Part shown: positions 34,526-45,905 of the stretch, one piece after another
Numbering within the stretch: position 1 is the first letter of the stretch
How the letters are laid out: every line of letters begins with the position of its first letter
Source: Sinotaia quadrata
Taxonomy: Eukaryota > Mollusca > Gastropoda > Architaenioglossa > Viviparidae
Direction: 5' to 3'
DNA: 64,000 bases
Assembly: GCA_028829895.1 (NCBI GenBank)
Contig: CM054182.1
Location: forward strand, 34,790,879 to 34,854,878
Notes under the pieces: generated by a model
The model's database searches: none
What the model was told of the DNA's origin: nothing
What the model saw: only the letters and a program-made list of their open reading frames with translations
Program-made: the position numbers and the translations under genes

Positions 34526-34576
34526 TGAGCATAGCAGGTTAAGATAAAAACATCACAACGTATCTGTGTGTCTAGC

Positions 34577-34588
34577 TCTAGAAAGAGA

Positions 34589-34633
<45 letters not shown>
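34577..34633. repeat. (GA)n microsatellite
   Basis: AG/GA dinucleotides with one GTGAG interruption. Confidence 0.97.
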
Positions 34634-34635
<2 letters not shown>

Positions 34636-35930
34636 TGCTTCATATATAACCGACTTTCTAGTTCATTAGCAAACTGGTGCAAACACCACTATTATAAAAA
34701 AAAAAAAAGACAAGAAAAGAAAGCATTTTGGCTTGCATACTACCGTACTTTTAGCGTAGCCCAAAAGATGAAAATGCATCGTTTTGGATAAAAAGGAGAG
34801 TAATTACTTGTATTTTTATCATTCAGATTTCTCATCCTCTCTTTCTCTCTCTCTCTCTCTCTCTTACGCACGCAAGCACACACATCTACACAGTATTTAT
34901 TACAACAATCTGACGCGTTATTTGACTTTCCAAACTTTTATTTTAATGACTTTCCCCTCGAGGTGGATCTAACTTCCTTGGTACTGGCTTTTGATGTTAG
35001 TTTGTGCATCATTTGCATTAGCTTAGTTGTAATTATTGTTCTCCAGCTGGTAAGTAGTTGAATAAACTGTTTTTCTTGATCAGAACAAGCCTGAGTTGGG
35101 CGGCCTTCCGGGACCGCTATGATGTTGTGTTTTAATTAGATCTGCTTTGGAAAGCTGGAAAGCTGCAATTGCCAATCGCGACAAGATTTCTTCCTGTTGC
35201 CAAAATGGCTCACGAGTAGAGATAATCGCCAGGTTTTGTGTTTACAACTTCCGCCTACATGAGGCAAATCTGCTCATCTCGTCTGTGAGTGGAAAGAATT
35301 AAAGGGAACGTGTGTATCTAGCGCGCTTTAAATTCAAACACGAAAGTCCTAAATTTAGAAGCACTGCTCACAAACCAATCAGCAAATATGTAAGTCTGTA
35401 GAAATACGTTAAGTTTCTGAAGGGTGATGGAGGGGGGACGGACAGATAAGGGTGATTATAAAGAAAAAGCCTTTGGCGATTGAAATTTTTAAAATAAATT
35501 TAAAATATAGTAGTGTTTTGTATGGCCCATTTATGCAATAGAAGTTTTGCTCTGCTTCAATACGTGTTCGGTTTCCGTTGACATTAGTGAGCAGGTGTGC
35601 AAAAGATTTTAATCTTATGTAAAAGTCAGTTGTACAAGAGATTTTATTCATATTTTAAAATAAAAACAGTTGTGCAAGAAATACTAGCATGGTATACTAT
35701 GAGTGAGCCTTTCCATACAAATAATGGTTATCTCGATAAGATACTGAAGGTCATTTTCGAAAGGTAAACGTGTGCATAATATTAAGAGTTAGAAGTGGTA
35801 GTTTATTCTTGCAATTATTTAGAATGGAATTTATCGGATTGCCTAGGATGCATGGCCCCTCTAAAATAAACATGTTTCAAAGTGTGATTAATGAGCAACT
35901 AACTGATATGTATGATTATTATCACGCTCC
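34634..35930. other. Unique stretch of 1.3 kb
   Basis: A short (TC)n lies at about 34,843-34,863. A donor-like CTG|GTAAGT is at about 35,048-35,056. A CpG-richer, repeat-free patch spans roughly 35,090-35,300. No coding frame is convincing. Confidence 0.35.
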
Positions 35931-36030
35931 ATGAATTATTAAGCAATATATTGAAATGTGTGAGTACTGTTACACTGTATTGTTTGTTCAGCAATACACT
36001 GAAATGTGTGAGCAGTGACACACTGTATTG
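35931..36030. repeat. About 50-bp direct duplication
   Basis: GCAATAYAYTGAAATGTGTGAG followed by ACACTGTATTGTTTGTT occurs twice; a diverged relative of the array at 36,130-36,390. Confidence 0.8.
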
Positions 36031-36129
36031 TTTGTTATCATACATCATTAACTGCTGAGTAACCAATTGAAATTCGCAATTCTCATCATACAACTTTGAC
36101 TGATTATACAATGAACTGAGAGTTCTTCA

Positions 36130-36390
36130 TCACACCATATTAATTACTTGCAACTAATTGAATTGTGTGCCTTTATCACACTGTATTGATCGCTGAACGC
36201 CTAACTGAGATGTGTATCTTTATTACACTATATTGATTGCTGAACATCTAACTGAGATGTGTATCTTTATTACACTATATTGATTGCTGAACACCTAAGT
36301 GAGATGTGTATCTTTATTACACTATATTGATTGCTGAACACCTAAGTGAGATGTGTATCTTTATTACACTACATTGACTTATGAGCAGCT
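36130..36390. repeat. Minisatellite, 47-bp unit, about 5 copies
   Basis: GATTGCTGAACACCTAAGTG plus AGATGTGTATCTTTATTACA. Central copies are almost identical and outer ones diverged. Confidence 0.94.
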
Positions 36391-37942
36391 GAGATGTGTA
36401 TCTCTATCAAACTATATTAAACTGTATTATTAATCCAGCAGACTAAATAAAGATTGTTTTGTCCTCCTAACTGATCTAGAATTTAACTAGAAAAATAACC
36501 CATTATTTGATGGGATCACTTGCAGTTTGTTCTTATTTAATTTTAGATTTGTTTGATTTAATTAAATCCCAGCCATATTAGCTTTCTCTTGTATTTACAT
36601 AGCAGATATTTCTTTGTAAACTACATTTTTAGTGAATGTAAATCAATAGCATTCACTAGCTTTTCCCTATTTAGATCCATTAATAATTTTAATTGGACAT
36701 CGCAACATTATTGATAATTGACCATGGCTAAAAATGGTTTCATGGAGATATATTCCAGCATTGAATGGACTGTGCTTTGATCATGTTCAGAAATGCCAAA
36801 CTGTTAAAAGAATGTGTGAGGGGGGTCATTGCCTCTAATAGAAACGGGGTGAACCTAGTTGAACACATGTATACAGAGTGGTGCCCCTTGAATCGCATTC
36901 AGAAATGGGTTAAAGTAAAACAGTTGAAAAATAATAGTGAACAATAATGTTTGCGCATGTCAGCTTCAGGCCCAACAGGACCTAGCACTTTATATAGTAG
37001 GATTATATTGCAATGAATTTCATTGGTGTTTCGTTGAGAAAAACTATTTACTTTATCTAAGAGTTTTATCTATTCACTTTGTCATTATCATGATTTAGCT
37101 GGTTTTAATGATAATTTCATAGGGTTTACCTGGTTGGGTTTTATTGTGATTAGTCTGTAGTTATTAGGATCATGTGAGTTTTTCCCCAGGTCCATATAGG
37201 TATTACTTGTGATTTCTTCTATGCTGAAGGAAATGTGCCTTCATTTGAATATGACTGAAAAGATTAGTGCTATTTATATGGAGATTGGGACGTGCTTTCT
37301 GTAACATCTGGTAACTGATTGGGTCCAGACATAGGGCTAAAGAATATACTAATTAATGAATACAATCTACTAAGAGAGGAAAGATATGTATTTATAATGA
37401 TTTATAATGTATCTACTTGAAAACGATGTAACATTTAATATTATGAATATATTTTAAACCCACCCAAGATAAATGGCATCAATGACTCCAACCACTAGCA
37501 GAATTTATAAATAAACACCTCCAAAGAGATAACCAATGAATGAAATAGATATTAAGTAAAACATAACTCTCACTTGTGAGAGAACAAAACAAAACAAGAA
37601 ATGTATCCTAAATTAAACAGAGTAGTTCAAGATAGGAAAAAGGCAAGGTGAAATGGAGGAACAGTCCAATCAACTCTTAGCCAGACAAATGGGACACCTA
37701 GGGGGGCTGGGGACTCTGACGACAGCTGGCAGCATGGTTGGTTTGGAGAAAACTTGATTTAGGTCTAGGCATGTTTCAGAGATGGAAAAACAAACAAGGA
37801 ACGAATTCCACCAGCCCAATTTTGATAATCTCGTGCCCCCCCCCCAATCTCCCCACTCCCCACTTCCTCTAGCAGCAACATCCACGAAAGCAGGAAGCGC
37901 CCCTCCCCCTTAAATTAATAGTAGTATTTTAGTAATGTAAGC
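36391..37942. other. Unique stretch of 1.55 kb
   Basis: No gene recognised. A 10-C run is at about 37,838-37,847 in a short C-rich patch. Short frames here (for example 36765-36947) show no known motif. Confidence 0.4.
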
Positions 37943-37950
37943 CTTTACAT
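37943..37950. repeat. Target-site duplication of MITE, left copy
   Basis: CTTTACAT, identical to 38,150-38,157. Confidence 0.88.
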
Positions 37951-38149
37951 CAGTGGTTCTTAACCTTTTCTGAGTCACGGACCCCTTTAAACATTTTTTC
38001 TTTTTTATTCACGGCCCCCTTTCAAAATCTGATGAAAGCTATGGACCGCCTCCCTAGAAAAATGCACATAAGCAGAATATAAAAGTATAATGAATATTTG
38101 ACTTTCACGGACCCCCTGAAGCCCATCCATGGACCCCTAGGATCCTATG
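37951..38149. mobile_element. Non-autonomous hAT-like MITE, 199 bp
   Basis: It starts CAGTGGTTCTTAACCTTTTC, a terminus typical of small Charlie-type hAT elements, and ends with GGACCCCTAGGATCCTATG. It is bounded by perfect 8-bp duplications (CTTTACAT). Internal CACGGACCCC and its variants occur near both ends, consistent with subterminal repeats. The right inverted repeat is degenerate compared with the left: only the outer CA/TG and a few bases pair. It has no coding capacity, so a transposase would have to be supplied in trans. Its ends differ from those of the 3.4-kb element (CAGTGG versus CAGGGG), so that element is not clearly its parent. Confidence 0.85.
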
Positions 38150-38157
38150 CTTTACAT
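38150..38157. repeat. Target-site duplication of MITE, right copy
   Basis: CTTTACAT, identical to the left copy. Confidence 0.88.
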
Positions 38158-38550
38158 GGATTGTCAGCTCCAGATCAGGATGTCAGTATATGAAGAATGT
38201 GGTTAGAAGATCTGCCAACCTTCATTTAAGTGATTGTCAGCTCTATTCAGACTGCATTAGAAGAAGATCTGTTAATCTGTACTTAGCTCCAATTCAAGTT
38301 GCTATTTTATCAAACGTATTTAGAGTACATATTAATTTTTAATTAAACAATTTTCAGTTTAATTTAAATTCAAGTCATTGTCTTCAATATAGTGATAAGA
38401 CGTGGATCAGTTTAAAAAGGTTTCAACTTCACTCTGGTTATATCAGGTTTGAACTTAAAGACAATGGGTGATAGAATTTAGCTAAAATTTGATTCAATTG
38501 TTTATTTGAAACTGGCACAAAGGATTACATGAAACATTTTCAAAGTTCAA

Positions 38551-38616
38551 AAAGTTCACTTTTCCACGTAATTTTCAACTCCATTCCGTTTACAATTCAC
38601 ACTATATTTCAGGGAA
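38551..38616. repeat. Detached copy of the 38.9-39.3 kb array
   Basis: Sixty-six bases are identical to 39,209-39,274 although separated by about 650 bp, including a microsatellite. This indicates a recent local duplication or conversion. Confidence 0.9.
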
Positions 38617-38660
38617 TTGTTCATCTCCTAACTGTTCTGATTTGGAGATAGCTGAAACGC

Positions 38661-38720
38661 ACGCACGTACGCACGTACGCACGCACGCGCGCGCGCGCGC
38701 ACACACACACACACACACAC
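38661..38720. repeat. Compound microsatellite (GCACGTAC)n, (CG)n, (CA)n
   Basis: GCACGTAC units pass into CGCGCGCGCGCG and then ACACACACAC. Alternating purine-pyrimidine with CG is a strong Z-DNA-prone sequence. Confidence 0.95.
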
Positions 38721-38929
38721 TATCACTTGTGTAAAGTAATGGTTTGGATTTTACAGTAACTTGAATGTCTCGGAAACGTTGATTATGAAGGAATTTATTT
38801 AGCCCCATCATTTTTAAATAGTTGTTTGGAAGATATATGGTAGAAAAGAATCCAGCATTTCTCTAGAGATTTCCAGCTGCATTCTGTTTAAATCGTTGTC
38901 TCGAATGTAGCTTTCAAAACAGAATATTT

Positions 38930-39345
38930 TTTTTAAAAACTCCAATTTGTTTACAATGCATACTTTTCCAGGTAATTTTCAATTCAAACTTGTTTACAAT
39001 GCTCAATGTTACATTTCAACTCCAGTTTCTTTACAATGCTCACCTTTCCAGATACTTTTCAACTCCAATCTGTTTACAATGCTCACTTTTCCATGTAATT
39101 TGCACCTCCAGTCTGTTTACAATGCTCACTTTTACACGTAATTTTCAACTCCAATCTGTTTACAATTCATACTATTTTTCATGGAAATTTCAACTCCAGT
39201 CTGTTTACAAAGTTCACTTTTCCACGTAATTTTCAACTCCATTCCGTTTACAATTCACACTATATTTCAGGGAAATTTCAACTCCAGTCTGTTTACAATG
39301 CAAACATTTTTCAGGGAAATTTTAATTTCAGTTCCTTTACAATGC
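38930..39345. repeat. Minisatellite, about 43-47-bp unit, about 9 copies
   Basis: AACTCCAATCTGTTTACAAT plus GCTCACTTTTCCACGTAATT, with variants. Plus-strand frames through it are artefacts. Confidence 0.94.
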
Positions 39346-39500
39346 ACTGTTTTGAAGACAGTTGAAAATTCAGTTACTCACTTCATGTTTTGGTGTATTT
39401 TTACCGGCTGCAATATGTTTAATCAGTTAAATTTTCTTTGCTTGTTTCATTTTGTGTCAGAATCATTTTGTTTGTGAGCTTCATTTTCTTTGATTGCTCG

Positions 39501-39755
39501 ACTTCGTTTTTTAAGTTGTGTTTGTCTTTTTCGTCGTTTGTTTGTGTTTTATTTACTTTATTTTTTATATTCTGTTTGTCTTTTTCGTCGTTTGTTTGTG
39601 TTTTATTTACTTTATTTTTTATATTCTGTTTGTCTTTTTCGTCGTTTGTTTGTGTTTTATTTACTTTATTTTTTATATTCTGTTTGTCTTTTTCGTCGTT
39701 TGTTTGTGTTTTATTTACTTTATTTTTTATATTCTGTTTGTCTTTTTCGTAATTT
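39501..39755. repeat. Minisatellite, 54-bp unit, about 4.6 copies
   Basis: TCTGTTTGTCTTTTTCGTCG plus TTTGTTTGTGTTTTATTTAC and TTTATTTTTTATAT. Internal units are identical. The unit is 18 codons and lacks stops in all plus frames, so three overlapping frames of 104-114 codons appear; none is credible. Confidence 0.96.
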
Positions 39756-39864
39756 TTTCTACTTTATTTTCTTTGTTTACGTTATTTTGTTGGAATCGAT
39801 GCAATCCACCCATCCCATTTTTTCCTAAGACATTTGTTGGATTCTTAACATCCCATACATGATA

Positions 39865-40073
39865 TTAAGAACATTTGCAAAGTTGTCTCCACCTATCTGA
39901 ATAGTTACTTGGTACAAAAGTACCCTTTTCTTGAAGGTCTTTCGGTTCCCTCTTGCCTGATCGTCGTGTTGACAAGTACATGTCTTTAAAGATCCATGAT
40001 CTGCACATCTCCATGGTAGCAACTTCTTTCTCATCTAGTGTGGCTGCGTTTGAGATCTTTACAGCAGCATCCT
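39865..40073 (-). other. Candidate terminal exon (weak)
   Basis: On the minus strand a good acceptor (TTTATTTACAG) ends at 40,074. The frame that follows is open for 69 codons to a TAA at 39,865, with a non-repetitive, charged composition (for example LDEKEVATMEMCRSWIFKD) unlike the repeat-driven frames nearby. I recognise no domain. It may be a real last exon or a chance frame; no partner exon was found in the window. Confidence 0.2.
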
Positions 40074-40189
40074 CTGTAAATAAAGGTGGGATAAAGGTGC
40101 TAAGAAAAACACGCAAATGCATACTCATTTCGTTCAAACCGAACTTTCCGCCGTTCTGGTTGAACCCGGCTTTCGGTAACTCCAGCATT

Positions 40190-40209
40190 TAAAAAAAAAA
40201 AAAAAAAAA
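40190..40209. repeat. Poly-A run
   Basis: About 20 A residues on the plus strand. It could be the tail of an unrecognised retrocopy to its left, but I see no duplication flanking it. Confidence 0.6.
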
Positions 40210-40462
40210 GATTTCCTCGCCTTTCCAGACAGCTACACCGGTTATGTCTGAGTGGAACGTGGCACTTCTTTGCAACGCGAAAAGGGCTTATGACTGCAAG
40301 CATCATTGCCAACAGACAATAGACATTCAGTGTGAAGTGATATTTTTCTTGTAAGACAACCACTATACGAGATTTAGCAAGCAGTGAAAGAATAACAAGT
40401 GAAACGAAAGGTTATAAAACAATGAAGCAAATAATGATATCATTCCCACTGTGATTAAGTTG

Positions 40463-40472
40463 ATCTATCTAC

Positions 40473-40555
<83 letters not shown>

Positions 40556-40556
40556 A
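40463..40556. repeat. (TATC)n microsatellite
   Basis: About 23 TATC units. Confidence 0.98.
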
Positions 40557-41255
40557 TAATTTCTTGACCTTGAATTTATAATACCCTTGTTCTATTTATC
40601 ATGTGACTGGCTGTCCAAGTGAAAACCATACTGGCGCCTCCAGAAAGGAATTAAAACAACTTACACTGCCATAGCCAAAATTACGCCCGGAAAACATTGG
40701 ACTGAAAACTGTGCGTGTGTACAATATCCCCTGCTGGTGGTCTGTACAGAGAGTACGGCAAATTTCAGTTCCGTCCAATTAGCAACCACTGACCCCCTCT
40801 CGTTCGCTATGACCTATAATTAACTTTTTCCAAGCCCTGGTGCAAGGTATGATGACTTTGTCTACGTCATTTGGGGAGCATCAAACGAGGAAATTACTCT
40901 ACCCAGTTCGTCTCGTAACACGTGGGTGTATTGCCTGCAAAGTAAATTTCTATTTCGACGAGTTCTCTCCCTCGCCCGTCGATAACAAGACCGACCCATG
41001 GATCCATGTTTAACTGCCTTTCTTCAGGATAAACTTTATTGGATCTAGGACGGTGCCATAATTATCTCTCTTGATTACGCTCTGCATTCTTGGCTCCATA
41101 TTAACGGCCTTTTTTTTTTCCATGATAAGTCCCTTTGAATTCCGTTCTGTACGTGGTTTAAAATGCTTTTGATGTGTGCATTTTCTTGGATCCGTTATTA
41201 CTATAGGAATATCATTTGACCTATAAATGACTGCAGCTACATGTTCGTGCAAAAG
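40557..41255. other. Unique stretch of 0.7 kb
   Basis: Repeat-free and somewhat GC-richer by eye; no gene recognised. Confidence 0.4.
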
Positions 41256-41735
41256 ATATTCTTAATTTGGCCCTATTTTGAGATCAGTACAGATTCTTAT
41301 GTAAAAAGATAGTCATAATTTGGCCCTATTTTGAATCAGTACAGATTCTTACTTATGTAAAACGATACTCATAATTTGGCCCTATTTTGAATCAGTACAG
41401 ATTCTTACTTATGTAAAAAGATACTCATAATTTGGCCCTATTTTGAGATCAGTACAGATTCTTACTTATGTAAAAAGATACTCATAATTTGGCCCTATTT
41501 TGAGATCAGTACAGATTCTTACTTAGGTAAAAAGATACTCATAATTGGGCCCTATTTTGAGATCAGTACAGATTCCTACCCATGCAAAAGATACTCTTAA
41601 TTTGGTCCTATTTTAAACTCAATACAGATTCCTACCCATGCAAAAGATACTCTTAATTTGGTCCTATTTTAAACTCAATACAGATTCATACTCATGCAAA
41701 AGATACTTTTAATTTGGAACTATTTTAACATCATA
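41256..41735. repeat. Minisatellite, about 57-64-bp unit, about 8 copies
   Basis: TAATTTGGCCCTATTTTGAG plus ATCAGTACAGATTCTTACTT. The right-hand copies belong to a second subtype (TGGTCCTATTTTAAACTCAA). Confidence 0.95.
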
Positions 41736-41875
41736 TACTGCTACCAAAGAATTAAGAATTCTACAAGTTCTTTTTAATATATTTTGGCTTCAACTAGAGA
41801 AATTGAAGCTTATACAAATATCGATTTTGGAGATTATAAATTTGGCATATTTTCACTAACAAGTTTACATGTCTT

Positions 41876-42131
41876 AGTGGCTAACTAACTAATTATACAT
41901 ATGGGAGTATTAAGTGGCTAACTAACTAATTATACATATGGGAGTACTAAGTGGCTAACTAACTAATTATACATATGGGAGTACTAAGTAGCTAACTAAC
42001 TAATTATACATATGGGAGTATTAAGTGGCTAACTAACTAATTATACATATGGGAGTATTAAGTGGCTAACTAACTAATTATACATATGGGAGTACTAAGT
42101 GGCTAACTAACTAATTATACATATGGGAGTA
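41876..42131. repeat. Minisatellite, 37-bp unit, 7 copies
   Basis: GTGGCTAACTAACTAATTAT plus ACATATGGGAGTACTAA. Nearly identical. Confidence 0.97.
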
Positions 42132-42184
42132 CGAGTGAGTATCGAAATGTTAGTGAATTGCAGAACTCGTGTCATAGATTACAT

Positions 42185-42505
42185 TACACTTACATATCGG
42201 CTGCCCTATATTACAGTTACATTTGGTTTGCCTTATATTACAGTTATATTTGTGTTGCCTTATACATGTATTACAGTCACATTCAGGTTGCCTTATATTA
42301 CAGTTATATTTGTGTTGCCTTATACATGTATTACAGTCACATTCAGGTTGCCTTATATTACAGTTACATTTATGTTGCCATATATTACAACTGCATTTGT
42401 GTTGCCTGATATTACACTTATATTTCGGTTGCCTTATTTTTGTAGATACATTTGGGTCGCCTATTAGTACACTTACATTTGTGTTGCCTGATATTACACT
42501 TATAT
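42185..42505. repeat. Minisatellite, about 26-27-bp unit, about 12 copies
   Basis: GTTGCCTTATATTACAGTTA plus CATTTGT with a longer variant (TTATACATGTATTACAGTCA) repeated twice. Open frames on both strands (114-149 codons) derive from the repeat. Confidence 0.95.
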
Positions 42506-42521
42506 TTATCACAACACAATG

Positions 42522-42862
42522 CACTCACTCACTCACTCAGTTATTAATTACCTTTACACAATGCACATCAATGTTCACTCACTCACTCACTCACTCACTC
42601 ACTCACTCACTCACTCACTCACTCACTCACTCGTGCACGCACGCATGCACGCACTCATACACATATCAGTGATTAATTATCTTTCACGGCACAATGGATA
42701 CAAATGTTCACTCACTCACTCACTCACTCACTCACTCACTCACTCACTCACTCACTCACTCACTCACTCACTCACACATCAGTGAATGATTATTTTTCAC
42801 AACACAATGCACTGCAATGTTCACTCGCTCGCTCACTCACTCACTCACTCATACAAACTATA
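42522..42862. repeat. (ACTC)n tetranucleotide array with interspersed spacer
   Basis: Three blocks of ACTC repeats alternate with a spacer containing ATCAGTGAWTAATTATYTTT and CACAATG. The whole block plus spacer has been duplicated, so this is a minisatellite whose unit contains a microsatellite. Confidence 0.96.
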
Positions 42863-43970
42863 AAAGTTTGACCTTGCCTTGTCCTTAAGAATAATTTAAA
42901 TCTGAATATTATTATATAATAATCAAGGCTGTCATCAACGACTTCTTTAGAAATTCATAATAACAGCTTTTATTAGTCGCAGAGTTCTAAACAAGGCAGC
43001 ATGCAGAGTCCTTGAAAGAAATTCATATGATAGTTATTCGAAGATTCCGTTTAAGTAAAGGGCAATGAATATTTTAAAATGTCAACAAAATATCATGCAG
43101 AACTTATATTTAACACGATATACTTTCGTATATTGATTCAGTACAAAGTAAATATGATTTGAAAAAGTCAGAGTGCCAAAAAAGACAATTTGTACATCAG
43201 CTACACTTATCCAAACATACATGCCAGAGAGAATTGCCCTGTTCTTGCCACAGAAGTCATTCAGGTAACTGATACAGACTTGATTTTGATCCGAGCAAAT
43301 CACACTGAGTGACGTGGTCTTAAACACATCCTGATCAACTGTCTAAAGCTACGCACAATAATACAGCACCATTTCATGCATTGTACAAAACGCAGGAACG
43401 TTCATTGATGACGTCACTTTAGGTCGTGATTGTCGTAAAAGGCCAATTCTAATTATAGGAGCTTTGTATCCAAATTAGTCGATTGATTTTTTTCTCTTTA
43501 CGAATGGACTTGTGATGCTTCTGTGATGGAGTTCCGTAAGAAAATGATAACTAGGGACTTCAATTTCTCTCTTGCGTATCTTCACGTCACTAGCAATTAT
43601 TTTCCGGATAACTGTTGTAATAATAAACATAAACGTCAATTTTTGCTATACTGAGCTGAAAGTCTCTTATTAAATTTAATTCATTCTTATATATTATATA
43701 CATATACGTGTAACAGGAAACGTCAACAGATCAATACACTAGTTAGTAAGAGCACTAAGCAGGGATTAAGAATCGGGCTTGAACGGATATTGAAGTCACA
43801 CGATTCCCGCTGACCAGTTGATGGAACAATGTCAACTGAAATCAGCTAATGAAATCGAACTTAGTAACATTTAGGGACTGATGTAGCAGGCAAGGCATGC
43901 CTTATATAGCACTGTATCGTATAATACTTTTGCTAAGCGTTTACACCATTAGGGAGGGGGGTGCATGCGT
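42863..43970. other. Unique stretch of 1.1 kb
   Basis: An 81-codon minus frame (43082-43327) has no recognised family. A perfect TGACGTCA lies at 43,409-43,416. Confidence 0.35.
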
Positions 43971-44014
43971 ATGTGTGCAAGCATGTGTGTACCTGTGTGT
44001 GTGTATGTGTGTGC

Positions 44015-44049
<35 letters not shown>

Positions 44050-44056
44050 TGCGTGC
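43971..44056. repeat. (TG)n-rich microsatellite
   Basis: TG with TATG and GCGTGC interruptions. Confidence 0.95.
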
Positions 44057-44204
44057 CTGCGAGAACCCGATTGGAGGCTTCCAAGCGCACGAACGTCAAA
44101 ACTGTTTTTTCCGTGTCGTAAGAGCATGCTTAAGCGCGCGCGCGCATACAAATATTTGTACCACTATAAGTATAGAAAATATACCCACACCCACACAGAT
44201 CAAT

Positions 44205-44376
<172 letters not shown>

Positions 44377-44490
44377 TTATCAATAAAATTAAATGTTGCA
44401 CTTAAATACGTCAGAACAACTCTCTGACTAAGAATTCCTCTCCAATCACTAGATTTTTCGCCTTTGTTCTCCTTCGAAAACCATAAACGA

Positions 44491-45035
44491 TAATCAAACA
44501 AGACAGGACACTAAAGACAAGACACAAAAGACAGAACAATCAAACAAGGACAAGACGACTCAACAAGGACAGGCAACTCAAGAAAAATAAAGGAACCAAA
44601 CAAAAACAGGACGATCAAACAAGAACAGGGCGACCAAACGAGGACAGGACAACCAAACAAAACTGGATAACCAAGCAAACAAGGACCGGACGATCAAAAA
44701 CAGGACAGTAAACAATGACAGGATGATTATAACAAAAAAACAGGACGCTCTAACAAAAGCAGGACGATCCTATAAATGCAGGTCAATCTAACAGAAAGAA
44801 AACGCTCTAACTAAAACAGGGCGATCTAACACAAACAGGACAACCAACTTAAACAAGATCACCAAACAAAGACAAGGTGACCAAACAAAAGCAGGACGAC
44901 CAAACAAAGACAGGACAATAAAACAAAAACAAGACAAACAAACAAAGACTGGGTGACCAAACAAAAGCAAGATGACCAAAAAAGGACAGGACAATAAAAC
45001 AAAAACAGGACAAACAAACAAAAATCCCAAGAAAG
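44491..45035. repeat. Degenerate A/C/G-rich array, about 16-19-bp unit
   Basis: CAAACAAAAACAGGACGACC-like units run for about 540 bp with many variants. T is nearly absent from the plus strand, so minus-strand frames (80-88 codons, rich in V, F, L, C) are open by composition. Confidence 0.92.
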
Positions 45036-45783
45036 GACAGGCATACCTCTCAGCAAAACATACAAGTCAGAGGACATTAAGAACACATTAAATTTTTCAT
45101 TATTAGTAGTCTTGCTTTCTGTCATTTAGAAATTGACTGTATACTCTCAATAGAAATATAGCATCCTTTTATTAATACTCACGAAATCGAACAATGAAAT
45201 AATGCAAATAATAATGCCAAAATGTATTATTTACATGCAACAATTTATTCCAAACCACAAACTTTCTCATAAAATACTCTACAGTCACAATTTTACTCTG
45301 GAAAAAATCTTACTTTCAACTAAACGTGCTCCTTTTTCACAATCATGAATAAATTTGGTCTACATGCTTACAAAAAAGTCGTGGGCTTTAAATAATTAAT
45401 TAATGTTATTAAATTAATTATTGACAACTGGTTGACTGGACTGCATTATACTGGACTGTCCATTGGTGATTTCTTACCAAGTTACCTTACGGTTCATGGT
45501 GGTCATTCCATAGGAAGGGTGTGTTTGATCATACCTCCTTCGTGACAAGTCCCCCCTTCCCGTACAGCTAGAAGAATGATCAATCTCTAACCTAGCCTTT
45601 GTCTTCTGAACCCACAATAGTTGTCTTCCCATCAAGTTCAGTAGTCTCGCATCATCAGTGGTCTCGCCACAACTGTCGCCTGCTGTAATACTATGTCTGC
45701 AATTTATTCCTTATGTCCAGAACTTGTCCATCTACTGCCTCATCCTATATGTTAACAATTAGGTTCAATGCTGCGGGTGCGGA
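45036..45783. other. Unique stretch of 0.75 kb
   Basis: No recognised feature. Confidence 0.4.
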
Positions 45784-45905
45784 TTCGCTTCGCCTTCCCA
45801 AAGGTTCATTTCTCTTTACCTGTGTCAGTAATTTAATGGTGACACTCGCTTCATCTTCCCAAAGGTTCATTTCTCTTTACCTGTGTCAGTAATTTAATGG
45901 TGGCA
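45784..45905. repeat. About 61-bp direct duplication, 2 copies
   Basis: CTTCCCAAAGGTTCATTTCT plus CTTTACCTGTGTCAGTAATT occurs twice with almost no differences. Confidence 0.93.

Noticed and set aside
37951..38149. Idea that the MITE is a deletion product of the 3.4-kb hAT element in this window
   Set aside because: Their termini differ (CAGTGGTTCTTAACC versus CAGGGGTGGGCAAAC) and no internal sequence is shared.
39438..39862. Three overlapping plus-strand frames of 104-114 codons
   Set aside because: The 54-bp repeat is stop-free in all three phases; no reason to prefer one.
40190..40209. Poly-A tail of a processed pseudogene
   Set aside because: No recognisable retrocopied gene upstream and no flanking duplication.
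44788..45125. Minus-strand hydrophobic frames resembling membrane proteins
   Set aside because: They arise because the array has almost no T on the plus strand; two phases are open at once and the unit is a short tandem repeat.
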